Assembly: GCA_963781265.1 (NCBI GenBank)
Contig: CAWAFH010000014.1
Span: 124,001 to 188,000 of the forward strand
From: WHSW01 sp963781265
GTDB lineage: Bacteria > Actinomycetota > Thermoleophilia > Solirubrobacterales > 70-9
DNA length: 64,000 nt
Reading direction: 5' to 3'
Shown here: positions 24,127-32,869 of the stretch, piece by piece
Numbering within the stretch: position 1 is the stretch's first letter
Layout: every line of letters starts with the position of its first letter
Made by a program: the position numbers and the translations under genes
The notes under the pieces: generated by a model
Seen by the model: the letters and a program-made list of their open reading frames with translations, nothing else
Database searches by the model: none
What the model was told of the DNA's origin: nothing

Positions 24127-24533
24127 GCGAGCTGATCGTCGGCTACGACGGCACCGAATGCGCCGCCGCCGCGCTGCGCGCGGCCTGCGCCCTGGCGAAG
24201 GACGTCGGCGACAAGGTGGTGCTCGCCTACGGCTACGAGCCCTACCACGGCGCCGGCGACGTCGGGCCGCATCGCGAAGCGTTGCGCGAACTCGGCGAGC
24301 AGGTGACCCGCGAGGGCCGCGAGCAGGCCGAGTCCTACGACGTCGAGGTCGAGGTGGTGCTGGTCGCGGAGCGGCCGGCCGAGGCCCTGGTCAAGCTCGG
24401 CGCCGAGCGCGACGCGCGGCTGCTGGTCGTCGGCACCTACGGCGAGTCGGCGCTCAAGGGCGCGCTGCTCGGCTCGACCCCGCACAAGCTGCTCGCGATC
24501 AGCGAGCTGCCGGTGCTGGTCGTCCCCGCCTAG
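24123..24533 (+). CDS. Universal stress protein (UspA family)
   Basis: A 136-residue single USP domain. It starts with the strand ELIVGYDGTECAAAALRAA and ends with the ATP-binding signature G-x2-G-x9-G-S/T (VVGTYGESALKGALLGST), so nucleotide binding is expected. The ATG overlaps the permease stop and has GGAGGTG 6 bases upstream. USP domains are often attached to or encoded with APC and CPA transporters and may gate them; here the coupling is translational. The stop overlaps the convergent DUF6328 gene by 4 bp (CTAG). Confidence 0.9.
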   Translation: MSELIVGYDGTECAAAALRAACALAKDVGDKVVLAYGYEPYHGAGDVGPHREALRELGEQVTREGREQAESYDVEVEVVLVAERPAEALVKLGAERDARLLVVGTYGESALKGALLGSTPHKLLAISELPVLVVPA

Positions 24534-25045
24534 TCGCGGTCGCGCAACCCGCGCAGCAGCGGGGCGCCGAACCACACCCAGACGATCAGCGCGCCGACGA
24601 CGGCCGGGGCGATGCCGACGATCGCGCCGTCGTAGACGACGTGGCTCACGAGCAACAGCGCCCCGCAGATCGCCGCGCCCATGAACGCGAGCCCCGCGAT
24701 CGCGAGCCGGTTCGAGGTCCGCACGATCCATTCCTTGTCGAGCTCGCGGAAGCGGATCCGGTGGCGGGCGGTCGGCGCGATCAAGCAGATGCAGGCGGCG
24801 GCCGTGAAGAGCAGGGTCACGTAGTAGACGGACTTCTCGAACGAGGTGACGCCTGTCCAGCCCTGCTGGAACGGGACCACGAGCAGGAACGCGAACAGGA
24901 CCTGGATCCCGGGCAGCGCAACGCGCAGCCCCTGCAGCAGTTCGTCGAGGTTGCGGTCGAGCCGCTCCTCCTCGGACTCGTGGCGGCGCTCGGCCTGCAG
25001 GCTCTTCGTCGGTTCGGACAAATCTAAGGCGGAATACCCGATCAT
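24530..25045 (-). CDS. DUF6328 family membrane protein
   Basis: A 171-residue protein. An acidic N-terminal region (HESEEERLDRNLDELLQGLR) is followed by four hydrophobic segments (around VLFAFLLVVPFQQGW, SVYYVTLLFTAAACICLIAP, ICGALLLVSHVV and IAPAVVGALIVWVW). The NLDELLQGLRV...QVLFAFLL pattern is that of the uncharacterised DUF6328 family. A shorter start (TTG near 25024) is possible. It diverges from the aldehyde dehydrogenase at 25078 with only 32 bp between starts; CCTTATACGG there offers overlapping TATA-like hexamers in both directions. Function unknown. Confidence 0.7.
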   Translation of the reverse strand: MIGYSALDLSEPTKSLQAERRHESEEERLDRNLDELLQGLRVALPGIQVLFAFLLVVPFQQGWTGVTSFEKSVYYVTLLFTAAACICLIAPTARHRIRFRELDKEWIVRTSNRLAIAGLAFMGAAICGALLLVSHVVYDGAIVGIAPAVVGALIVWVWFGAPLLRGLRDRD

Positions 25046-25077
25046 CCGGCTTCAAAGCGCTCGGTAGCCTTATACGG

Positions 25078-26547
25078 ATGGGCGAGATCGAGACCAGGCT
25101 CGCGATCGGGGGTGAGCGCGTCGCCGGGGACGGGGACCCGATCGAGGTCGAGAACCCGTACACCGAGGAACCGGTGGCGACCGTCAACGCGCCGTCGGCC
25201 GAGCAGCTCGAGGCGGCGATCGCCGCGGCGGCCGAGGCACAGCGCGGCTGGGAGCGCACCCCCGCGGTCGAGCGCGCCGAACTGCTGCACGAGGTCGCGA
25301 CGCGGCTGCGCGCCCGGACCAGCGAGCTCGCCGAGCTGATGACCCTCGAGGGCGGCAAGCCGCTGCTCGAGAACTCCGACGAGATCGGCTGGACCGCGGC
25401 GGCGTTCGACTACTACGCGGAGATCGGGCGTGACTCGGCGGGCCGGGTGATCCCGTCGATCGAGGCGAGCCAGCTGGCGCTCGTGGTCAAGGACCCAGTC
25501 GGCCCGGTCGCCTGCATCGTGCCCTGGAACTACCCGCTGCTGCTGTTGGCGTGGAAGCTCGCCCCAGCCCTGGCGGCCGGCAACGCGACCGTCTCGAAGC
25601 CCTCCGAGCTGACGCCCCTGTCGACCCTGGCCGCCGCGCACTGCTTCGACCACCTGCCGGCCGGGGTGGTCAACGTGGTCGCGGGGGCCGGCGACGTCGG
25701 CGCCGCGATCGTCGCCGACGAGCGGATCGAGTGCGTCGCGTTCACCGGGTCGCTCGGAACCGGCAAGCGGATCGCCGCCGTCTGCGCCGAGCGAGTCGCC
25801 CGCGTCAACCTGGAGATGGGCGGCAAGGACCCGTTCATCGTCTGCGCCGACGTGGCCGACAAGATCGAGATCGCGGCCAAGGGCGGCGCCTGGGCCGCGT
25901 TCCTGAACGCCGGCCAGGTGTGCACGTCGGCGGAGCGCTTCTACGTGCTCGACGACGTCTACGACGACTACCTCCAGGCGTTCTCCGACCACACGCGGTC
26001 GTTGGTGATCGGCGACCCGCGTGACCCCTCGACCGACGTCGGCCCAATGGTCTCGGCCGGCCAGCGGGCGAAGGTGGTCGACCAGGTGGAGGCGGCTGTC
26101 GCGGCCGGCGCCGAGGTCGTCGTCGGAAGCGGGGACGCGGGCCACGAGCGCGGTCACTTCTTCGCCCCCGCGGTGGTCACCGGCGCCGCCGCCGACACAG
26201 CGCTGCTCTCCGAGGAGACCTTCGGCCCCGTCGCCCCGCTCGTGCGGGTGAGCTCGCTCGACGAGGCGATCGAGCTGGCCAACTCGACCCGGTTCGGCCT
26301 CGGGGCCAACGTCTACACAGAGGACATGAAGACGATGCTGCGCTGCATGCGCGAGCTGAAGGCGGGCACGGTCTGGTTCAACGACCCGCTCACCGACAAC
26401 GACGCCGGGCCGTTCGGCGGCTTCCGCCAGTCGGGGCTGGGGCGCGAGCTCGGCCGTGAGGGGCTGGAGGCCTTCCAGGAGACCAAACACGTTCACATCG
26501 AGACCGAGATCGAAGCCAAGGAGTGGTGGTACCCGTATGGCGACTGA
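25078..26547 (+). CDS. Aldehyde dehydrogenase (betaine/aminoaldehyde dehydrogenase-like)
   Basis: A 489-residue ALDH. Motifs: VPWNYPLLLLAWKLAPA (cofactor), FTGSLGTGKRI, catalytic Glu in NLEMGGKDPF, catalytic Cys in NAGQVCTSAER, and DAGPFGGFRQSGLGRELGRE near the end. It oxidises an aldehyde to the acid with NAD(P)+; the resemblance to betaine and amino-aldehyde dehydrogenases together with the pot transporters suggests an amine-derived aldehyde. The last 11 bp overlap the start of the MmsA-like gene, so the two are probably produced together. Confidence 0.9.
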   Translation: MGEIETRLAIGGERVAGDGDPIEVENPYTEEPVATVNAPSAEQLEAAIAAAAEAQRGWERTPAVERAELLHEVATRLRARTSELAELMTLEGGKPLLENSDEIGWTAAAFDYYAEIGRDSAGRVIPSIEASQLALVVKDPVGPVACIVPWNYPLLLLAWKLAPALAAGNATVSKPSELTPLSTLAAAHCFDHLPAGVVNVVAGAGDVGAAIVADERIECVAFTGSLGTGKRIAAVCAERVARVNLEMGGKDPFIVCADVADKIEIAAKGGAWAAFLNAGQVCTSAERFYVLDDVYDDYLQAFSDHTRSLVIGDPRDPSTDVGPMVSAGQRAKVVDQVEAAVAAGAEVVVGSGDAGHERGHFFAPAVVTGAAADTALLSEETFGPVAPLVRVSSLDEAIELANSTRFGLGANVYTEDMKTMLRCMRELKAGTVWFNDPLTDNDAGPFGGFRQSGLGRELGREGLEAFQETKHVHIETEIEAKEWWYPYGD

Positions 26548-28000
26548 AACTGCAACCCGAACCCTTCGCAACTACATCGGCGGCGGCTGGGTGGAGGCCG
26601 CCGGCGACGGCACGCTCGAGGACCGGAACCCGGCCACGGGCGAGCTCGCCGCGCTGGTGCCGCTCTCCGGCGCCGCCGACGTCGACGCCGCGGCCCGCGC
26701 CGCGGCGGAGGCGCAGCCGGCATGGCGAGCGGTCGCACCGCAGAAGCGCGCCCGCGCCGTGATGGCCCTGCGCGCGTCCCTCTGGGAGCACCAGTCAGAG
26801 ATCGCGCAGCTGGTCACCGAGGACATGGGCAAGACGCTCGCCGACGCGCGCGGCGAGGTCCTGCGCGGGATCGAGTCGTGCGAGGCCGCCTGCGGCATCC
26901 CCCACCTGCTCAAGGGCTCCAACCTCGAGGGCGTTGCCGGCGGCGTCGACGTCGAGCTCGTCCGCCAGCCGGTCGGCGTGGTTGCGGCGATCACCCCGTT
27001 CAACTTCCCGGCGATGATCCCGCTCTGGTTCCTGCCCTTCGCGATCGCTTGCGGCAACACGTTCATCCTCAAGCCGTCGGAGCGCGACCCGCGCCCGGCC
27101 GAGCGGATGTTCGAGCTGATCGACTCGATCGCCGAGATCCCGGCGGGCGTCCTCAACCTCGTCCACGGCGCCCGCGACGCGGTCAACGGGTTGCTCGACC
27201 ATCCGCAGATCGACGCGATCTCGTTCGTCGGCCAAGCGTCGACCGCGCGGTACATCGCCGAGCGCTCGTCGGCCAACGGCAAGCGCTTCCAGGCGCTCGG
27301 CGGGGCCAAGAACTCGCTGATCGTGATGCCCGACGCCGACCTGGACGTGACGGTGCCGGCGATCATGTCGTCGGCTTTCGGCGCCGGCGGCCAGCGCTGC
27401 CTCGCCGGCTCTGTCGCGGTCCTGGTCGGGACGCGCGAGGAGCAGGACCGCAACCTCGAGGCGCTGACCGCCGCGGCCGCCGACCTCGGGGTCGGGCCCG
27501 GCGACCAGGAGGGCGTCGAGGTCTGCCCGCTGGTGGGGCCCGAGGCCCGCGACCGGATCGCCGCCGCGATCGAGTCCTCGGCCGCTGGTGACGACGAGGT
27601 GATCCTCGACGGGCGCCGCGACGCGGGGCCGGGCGGCACCCTGATCGGGCCGTCGATCGTCGCCGCCGCCGACCCGGAGTCCGACCTCGCTCGGGAGGAG
27701 CTGTTCGGGCCGCTGCTCGCGGTCGTCCGGGTCGACGACCTCGACGCGGCGCTCGAGTTCTCCAACGGCTCGCGCTATGGCAACGCGGGGTCGATCTTCA
27801 CGACCTCCGGCGGCGCCGCGCGCGCCTACCGCTGGGGCGCCGAGGCCGGGATGCTCGGGGTGAACGTCGGGGTCGCGGCGCCGGTCGCCTGGTTCCCGTT
27901 CTCGGGCTGGAAGGACTCGATCGACGGCGACCTACACGCGAACGGCACCGACGCGGTCGAGTTCTACACCCGCAAGAAGGTGGTCACCTCGCGCTGGTGA
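26537..28000 (+). CDS. mmsA: Methylmalonate/malonate-semialdehyde dehydrogenase-like (CoA-acylating) enzyme
   Basis: A 487-residue ALDH of the MMSDH branch: NYIGGGWVEAAGDGTLEDRN at the start, ITPFNFPAMIPLWFLPFAIA, FVGQASTARYIAE, the GGAKNS segment replacing the usual catalytic Glu motif, and catalytic Cys in GGQRCLAGS. The missing general-base Glu is characteristic of CoA-acylating semialdehyde dehydrogenases, which make acetyl- or propionyl-CoA from malonate or methylmalonate semialdehyde. Malonate semialdehyde arises from beta-alanine, a product of propanediamine and spermidine breakdown, so it would fit polyamine catabolism; valine or inositol breakdown are alternatives. The ATG at 26537 lies within the preceding gene. 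Confidence 0.85.
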   Translation: MATETATRTLRNYIGGGWVEAAGDGTLEDRNPATGELAALVPLSGAADVDAAARAAAEAQPAWRAVAPQKRARAVMALRASLWEHQSEIAQLVTEDMGKTLADARGEVLRGIESCEAACGIPHLLKGSNLEGVAGGVDVELVRQPVGVVAAITPFNFPAMIPLWFLPFAIACGNTFILKPSERDPRPAERMFELIDSIAEIPAGVLNLVHGARDAVNGLLDHPQIDAISFVGQASTARYIAERSSANGKRFQALGGAKNSLIVMPDADLDVTVPAIMSSAFGAGGQRCLAGSVAVLVGTREEQDRNLEALTAAAADLGVGPGDQEGVEVCPLVGPEARDRIAAAIESSAAGDDEVILDGRRDAGPGGTLIGPSIVAAADPESDLAREELFGPLLAVVRVDDLDAALEFSNGSRYGNAGSIFTTSGGAARAYRWGAEAGMLGVNVGVAAPVAWFPFSGWKDSIDGDLHANGTDAVEFYTRKKVVTSRW

Positions 28001-28018
28001 CCACCTAACCTCGGGCGG

Positions 28019-28777
28019 GTGAACCCGTTACTCGACCAGCGCCGCTGCCGGATCGGCCTCGGCACCAACCGGCTCACGGACACCCCGGCGAACCGCGCCT
28101 TCCTCGAGCAGGCGGTCGCCGCCGGGATCGACTTCATCGACACCGCCCACCTCTACACGAGCGGCGAGAGCGAGCGGACCATCGGCGCCGCGCTGTCGCC
28201 GTTCGAGCAAGGGCTCACGGTCGCGACCAAGGGCGGCTACGCCCGCGGCACCGGCCCCGACGGCCTGCGGGCCCAGATCGAGGAGAGCTTCGAGCGCCTG
28301 CGCACCGAGACGATCGAGCTCTACTACCTGCACCGCATCGACCCGGAGTACTCGGTCGAGGCGATGGTCTCGGTAATCGCCGAGTTCCACGCCGCCGGGC
28401 GGATCGAGCACGTCGGCGTCTCCGAGGCGTCGGTCGAGGAGGTCGAGCTCGCGAGGCTCGTCGTGCCGATCGCCGCGGTTCAGAGCGAGTACAACCTCGG
28501 AGCGCGCCACCACGACGAGGTGCTCGCCCACTGCGAGCGCAACGAGATCGCCTTCGTGCCGTTCTTCCCGCTGCGCGGCGGCGACTCGAAGGCGGTCGAC
28601 GAGGTCGCCGCGGCCGCCGGCGCGACCGCGCACCAGGTCAAGCTCGCCTGGCTGCTGAAGCGCTCGCCGATGATGCTGCCGATCCCCGGGACGCTCTCGA
28701 TCGCGCACCTGCGCGAGAACCTCGGAGCGCTCGAGCTCGAGCTCACCGACGAGCAATTCGAGCGCCTCGCTGCGTAG
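28019..28777 (+). CDS. Aldo/keto reductase
   Basis: A 252-residue (beta/alpha)8 NADPH-dependent reductase. The catalytic tetrad is visible: Asp41 and Tyr46 in IDTAHLY, Lys71 in ATKGGYA, and His105 in YYLHRID. The C-terminal cofactor region includes IPGTLSIAHLRENLGALEL. It is shorter than the typical 300-330 residues but all core elements are present. It starts with GTG 18 bp after the MmsA-like gene and could reduce the same aldehydes; the substrate is unknown. Confidence 0.88.
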   Translation: MNPLLDQRRCRIGLGTNRLTDTPANRAFLEQAVAAGIDFIDTAHLYTSGESERTIGAALSPFEQGLTVATKGGYARGTGPDGLRAQIEESFERLRTETIELYYLHRIDPEYSVEAMVSVIAEFHAAGRIEHVGVSEASVEEVELARLVVPIAAVQSEYNLGARHHDEVLAHCERNEIAFVPFFPLRGGDSKAVDEVAAAAGATAHQVKLAWLLKRSPMMLPIPGTLSIAHLRENLGALELELTDEQFERLAA

Positions 28778-28788
28778 GCTCCGTGCCG

Positions 28789-28995
28789 ATGACGACCGAG
28801 CAAACGCCGATCGACGAGCGCAAGTACCGCAACTACGTGATCGCCGGCGCGGTCGGGGGCTTTCTGCTGCCGATCGCCGGCCTGGTCGGGGCGCTGCTGT
28901 TCGCGCAACGGGGCGACGCGCGCTCAGCCTGGATCGTCGGCGGTGTCTCCGCCTTCGGCCTGGTCTTCTACATCGTCCTGTTCGCGCTCGTCTGA
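28789..28995 (+). CDS. Small two-helix membrane protein
   Basis: A 68-residue protein with two hydrophobic segments (VIAGAVGGFLLPIAGLVGAL and GGVSAFGLVFYIVLFALV) joined by a short charged loop. It lies 12 bp after the aldo/keto reductase and is probably co-transcribed. A GTG 6 bases upstream is an alternative start. I do not recognise a family. Confidence 0.6.
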   Translation: MTTEQTPIDERKYRNYVIAGAVGGFLLPIAGLVGALLFAQRGDARSAWIVGGVSAFGLVFYIVLFALV

Positions 28996-29182
28996 GCCGC
29001 GCTTAGGGCGGGGGCGGATCGCCGCGCGTAGGCCCTGATCTCGCCGCTCCAGCTGATCCTGATCGGTCGGCACCGTCCATGGCGCATCTCGGTGCGACCC
29101 TCGCTCCGAACCGCAAGCCCGTCGGCAAGCGGCGATGCGCGGTTCTCCTGCTTGACGCCAGATCGGTCGGCGACGCCGGTCG

Positions 29183-29647
29183 CTATGCGCCGTGCTCGAC
29201 CGGGAAGCCGAGCGTCATCCAGTCGCGCAGCCCGCCGCGGTAATAGCGCACCAGCGACGCGGGCCGGCCGGCCTCGAGCATCGTCTCGATCGCGCGCGGG
29301 GTCGCGGCGCACTGGGGCCCGTTGCAGAAGAAGACCGTGGGCTCATCCGGCACCTCGTCGAGCCGGGCCAGGGTCTCGGCCGAGGGCAGGTTGACCGCGC
29401 CGGGAATGGTCTCGAGCTCGAACGCCTCGCTGGGGCGGGTGTCGACGAGCGGCAGGCCGTGCGCGAGGTGCTCGATCAACTCGAGCTCGCCGATCGTCCG
29501 CACGCCCGGGGCGACCTCCATCGGAGCGATCGTGCCCCAGGTCGCGTCGACGACGAACAGGCCGGGCTCACCGGCGAGCGCCGCCGGGACCATCTCGGCG
29601 TCGTCGCGCCGCTCGATCCGGCGGATGTTGGGCGCAATCGTCGGCAT
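29183..29647 (-). CDS. Rhodanese-like domain protein
   Basis: A 154-residue protein with one rhodanese fold: GLPLVDTRPSEAFELETIPG, then AVNLP, then the active-site loop FFCNGPQCAAT whose Cys would carry the persulfide, and YYRGGLRDWMTLGFPVE at the end. Domains like this transfer sulfur or act as phosphatase-like sensors. The N-terminal 60 residues form an unassigned extension. Start chosen at the ATG at 29647, the first Met before conserved sequence. Confidence 0.82.
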   Translation of the reverse strand: MPTIAPNIRRIERRDDAEMVPAALAGEPGLFVVDATWGTIAPMEVAPGVRTIGELELIEHLAHGLPLVDTRPSEAFELETIPGAVNLPSAETLARLDEVPDEPTVFFCNGPQCAATPRAIETMLEAGRPASLVRYYRGGLRDWMTLGFPVEHGA

Positions 29648-29727
29648 GTACCGAGTCTGGCGCCGGCCCCCGGCCGCAACCACGGCAGCGAGCACCGAGA
29701 CTCACCGGTACTCGATACGGAGCTTGC

Positions 29728-30807
29728 TCAGGCGGCGGGCAGCAGCGACAGTGGCTCGCCCGGCGCCGCGTCGGCGGGACGCTCGCGCTCGCCGAAGGCG
29801 GCGACCCGCACGCCGATCAGGCGCACCGGCCGCGGCGGCGCGTAGGCACGCAGCAGCGAGCGCGCGGTCGCGGCGATCACCTCGGCGTCGCTGGTCGGCG
29901 CCTCGATCGTGTGCACCCGGGTGACCGTCGTCCAATCGTCGAGGCGGACCTTGATCCCGATCGTGCGGCCGCTCAGGCCCCGCTCGGCGAGCTCGGAGGC
30001 GAGCCGGCGCGACTGGCGGTCGAGGACCCCGATCAGCTCGTCGAGCGAGGAGATGTCGAAGTCGAACGTCGTCTCGACCGAGCGCGACTTCGCCTCGCGC
30101 CGGGCGACGGCCGAGTCGTCGCGAAAGTGCGCGCGCTCGTGCAGCCCGCGGCCGTGGCTGTTGCCGAACCGTCGCACCAGCTCGTCGGGCGGGTAGGCCT
30201 GGAGATCGCCGATCGTCCGCACGCCCAGCCCTTCGAGCCGCTCGGCGGTCTTCGGGCCGACGCCCGGCAGTAGCCGCGGCGGTGCTGAGGCGAAGCGCGC
30301 CGCCGCCTGCTCGCGCGTGAGGACGACGAAGCCGCGCGGCTTCTCGGCGTCCGACGCGACCTTGGCGACCAGCCGGTTCGGGCCGATCCCGACCGAGGCG
30401 TCGAGCTCGAGGCGCTCGCGGATCGTGCGCACCGCCCAGCTCATCCGCGCAACCGGATCGGGGACCGCCGAGAGGTCGATGTAGGTCTCGTCCAGCGAGA
30501 CCGGCTGGGTGGGGACGCCGAGCTCGGCGACGATCGCCATCACCGCGCGGGAGCGCTCGCGGTAGTGCGCCATGTCGACGGGCAGGTGGATCAGGTCACG
30601 GCAGCGACGCTTGGCGTGCGCGACCGGGATCGCCGAGCCGACCCCGTACGGACGCGCCTCGTAGCTCGCCGTCGTGACGACGGCGCGGGGGCCGCTGCCG
30701 GCGACGATCACCGGCTTCCCGCGCAGCTCGGGGCGCCGCAGCAACTCGACCGCGACGTAGAACGCGTCCATGTCGAGATGGGCGATCGTCCGGCGTTGCG
30801 CGCTCAC
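29728..30807 (-). CDS. dinB: DNA polymerase IV
   Basis: A 359-residue Y-family polymerase. The metal-binding DxD is in HLDMDAFYVAVE (Asp12 and Asp14) and the second carboxylate pair in SLDETYIDLS. Steric-gate region, helix-hairpin-helix (LLPGVGPKTAERLEGLGV) and little-finger domain (from about residue 235) follow in the normal order. It copies past DNA lesions and is commonly LexA-controlled; I saw no SOS box next to the start. GTG at 30807 is the most likely start, giving a normal length; an in-frame extension reaches 30846. No beta-clamp binding motif (QLxLF-like) is evident at the C-terminus (GEPLSLLPAA). Confidence 0.93.
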   Translation of the reverse strand: MSAQRRTIAHLDMDAFYVAVELLRRPELRGKPVIVAGSGPRAVVTTASYEARPYGVGSAIPVAHAKRRCRDLIHLPVDMAHYRERSRAVMAIVAELGVPTQPVSLDETYIDLSAVPDPVARMSWAVRTIRERLELDASVGIGPNRLVAKVASDAEKPRGFVVLTREQAAARFASAPPRLLPGVGPKTAERLEGLGVRTIGDLQAYPPDELVRRFGNSHGRGLHERAHFRDDSAVARREAKSRSVETTFDFDISSLDELIGVLDRQSRRLASELAERGLSGRTIGIKVRLDDWTTVTRVHTIEAPTSDAEVIAATARSLLRAYAPPRPVRLIGVRVAAFGERERPADAAPGEPLSLLPAA

Positions 30808-30988
30808 CGATCCATCGTAGGAGGCCACCCGGCGTCCACCCCGCACGCCCGGACGCGAAGCGGAGGACGTGGCGGGGGTGATTCAAGGGTGTGGCCCACT
30901 CCACCCCTAGGGCCCCTGGGCGCGAGGCGGGCCGGGGGCGAATATCGGGGTGTAAGTCAGCTTCCCATTCACCCCAAGGAGAACTCAG

Positions 30989-31369
30989 ATGAACCGCAAG
31001 TCCCGCCTCACCGCCGCCCTCGCCACGGTCGCCGTCTCGGTCGCCGCCTTCGCCGGCGCCGCCGACGCCTCGACCGCCAAGTCGACCGTCTCGATCCTCG
31101 GCACCAACGGCGACTACTACGGCTACGTGCACTCCAAGGACGCCGCCCACTGCGAGAACGACCGCAAGGTGACCGTGTTCAAGCAGCTCGGCGCAGTCCA
31201 GGACCCCAAGGTCGACCAAAAGATCGGCTCCGACGTCGCCCAGCCCAACGGCCCCGACGCGATGTGGTCGATCGGCAACTCCGGCTACAAGTCGGGCAAG
31301 TTCTACGCCAAGGCCGCCAAGGTCCCGGGCTTTTGCAAGGCCGCGACCTCGGCGACGATCAGCCGCTAG
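30989..31369 (+). CDS. Small exported protein of unknown function
   Basis: A 126-residue protein with a Sec signal peptide (about 1-27, TVAVSVAAFAGAADAST) and a mature part of about 100 residues. Two cysteines, in AAHCENDRKV and PGFCKAAT, could form a disulfide. The KDAAHCENDRKVTVFKQLGA segment looks like a small extracellular beta domain. AAGGAGAA lies 6 bases before the ATG, and a strong terminator follows at 31392, so it is monocistronic and probably well expressed. I cannot assign a function. Confidence 0.75.
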   Translation: MNRKSRLTAALATVAVSVAAFAGAADASTAKSTVSILGTNGDYYGYVHSKDAAHCENDRKVTVFKQLGAVQDPKVDQKIGSDVAQPNGPDAMWSIGNSGYKSGKFYAKAAKVPGFCKAATSATISR

Positions 31370-31391
31370 CTCGCCCAGCCACCCGCGTCAC

Positions 31392-31420
31392 GCGCCCCGG
31401 CCGCCCGGCCGGGGCGCTTT
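31392..31420 (+). terminator. Rho-independent terminator
   Basis: An 11-bp perfect stem (GCGCCCCGGCC/GGCCGGGGCGC) with a GCCC loop and a short TTT lies 22 bp after the stop of the small exported protein. It also faces the 3' end of the convergent flavin oxidase gene. Confidence 0.75.
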
Positions 31421-31443
31421 GGCGTTGCGGCGGCCGCGAGCGG

Positions 31444-32841
31444 CTAGCGCCCGATGTGGATGCCCATACGCTCCGGGATCCGGGCGACCGCGCGGGTCAC
31501 CGGGCCCGGGCGGCGACCGCGTTCGAGCGCCGCCTCCTGGCGCAGGATCGCGCGCCGGATCACGGTGCCGCCGACAAAGCGGAACGGCTCCGGCGGCACC
31601 TGATGCGGCGGCGGGTTGACGAACGCGAGCCGGCTCGCCTCGTCGTGACGTTCCAGCGCCAGCGACGCGAGCGAGCGGCCGAGCATGTGCGACGGCCCGA
31701 CGCCGTGCCCGGTGTAGCCGTACGCGCAGTGGACTCCCGGCTCGAGCTCGGAGATCACGGGCAGGTGGGTGGGCGAGACGTCGATCGGCCCGCCCCAGGC
31801 GTGGGCGATCCGCCTGCCCTCGAGCCCGGGAAAGAAGCGCACGAGGTGGCGGCGGACCTCGCCGACGACGGCAGGGTCGCGCTCCGCGTGGCCGTGCATC
31901 CGCGCGCCGAAGGCGATCCGGCCCCCGCCCCAGCCGAAGGCGATCCGGCCGTCGGGCGTGGTCCGCAAGTAGTGGATCATCGCCCGCGAGTCGGTGATGC
32001 ACTCGCCCCCCGTCCAGCCGATCCGCTCCAGCAGCTCGGGCACCGGCTCGGTGATCACCATGTGGCTCGAGGTCACGGTCATCCGGTGATGCATGCTCGG
32101 CAGCTGGGCGAGCGCCCCGCCGGTCGCGAGCACCGCGGCCTTGGCGCGCACCCGGCCGTGCTTGGCCTCGGCGACCACGTCGCGGCCGTGCCGGTGCACC
32201 GACGTGACCCTGGTGCGCTCGAAGACCTGGACGCCACGGTCGCGCACCCGCCGGGCCAGGCCCTGGACGAGGCGGGCCGGCTGCACCGTCGCCGCGCCCG
32301 CGTAGAACGCGGCACCGCGGAAGATCGGCGAGGCGCAGCGGCGCTGGACCTCGGCGGCGTCGAGCTCGACGCAGGCGCCGGGCTCGCCGATCGCCCGGCA
32401 GGCCTCGAGCGCCGGATCCCATGCGCCGTCCCAGGCCGGCGCGGTCGAGACCTGCAGGTATCCGGCCTGCCGGTACCACGCGTCGACCTCCTGCTCACGG
32501 CAAAAGCTGCCGATCTCGATCACCGAGTGCTGGGCGGCGCGCGCGACCGCGACCGCCGCCGTGTCGCCGAAGCGCTCGCGCAGGTTCGGGAGGCTGAACC
32601 AGAGCGCGTTCACGAAGCCGCCGTTGCGGCCCGACGGCCCCTCGCCGCAACCGTCGGCCTCGATCACCGCGACCTCGGCCTCGGGGTGCAGCTGCTTGAC
32701 GTGCCAGGCCGTCCACAGCCCGGTGTAGCCGCCGCCGACGATGACGACGTCGGCGGTCCGCTCGGACTCGAGCTCCGGCGCGGCCTCGAGCCGGCCGGCC
32801 TCGGCGAGCCAGTAGCCGTGTGCGTCGTGGCGCTCGGACAT
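31444..32841 (-). CDS. FAD-dependent oxidoreductase of the DAO/PuuB type (possible gamma-glutamylputrescine or amine oxidase)
   Basis: A 465-residue flavoprotein. The FAD-binding motif is ADVVIVGGGYTGLWTAWHVK at about residues 30-50, the acidic strand AEVAVIEADGCGEGPSGRN follows, and the C-terminal FAD loop is HCAYGYTGHGVGPSHMLGRS. The GPSGRNGGFVN segment and overall length match the PuuB/OrdL group, which oxidises the primary amine of gamma-glutamylputrescine to the aldehyde and releases hydrogen peroxide. With a PuuA-like fragment, a PuuD-like amidotransferase and several aldehyde dehydrogenases in the window, a role in that pathway is plausible but not proven. The ATG at 32841 is preferred over the longer frame. 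Confidence 0.85.
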   Translation of the reverse strand: MSERHDAHGYWLAEAGRLEAAPELESERTADVVIVGGGYTGLWTAWHVKQLHPEAEVAVIEADGCGEGPSGRNGGFVNALWFSLPNLRERFGDTAAVAVARAAQHSVIEIGSFCREQEVDAWYRQAGYLQVSTAPAWDGAWDPALEACRAIGEPGACVELDAAEVQRRCASPIFRGAAFYAGAATVQPARLVQGLARRVRDRGVQVFERTRVTSVHRHGRDVVAEAKHGRVRAKAAVLATGGALAQLPSMHHRMTVTSSHMVITEPVPELLERIGWTGGECITDSRAMIHYLRTTPDGRIAFGWGGGRIAFGARMHGHAERDPAVVGEVRRHLVRFFPGLEGRRIAHAWGGPIDVSPTHLPVISELEPGVHCAYGYTGHGVGPSHMLGRSLASLALERHDEASRLAFVNPPPHQVPPEPFRFVGGTVIRRAILRQEAALERGRRPGPVTRAVARIPERMGIHIGR

Positions 32842-32869
32842 CGGCAACGAAGTGTCGGGCTCCGCGCGT

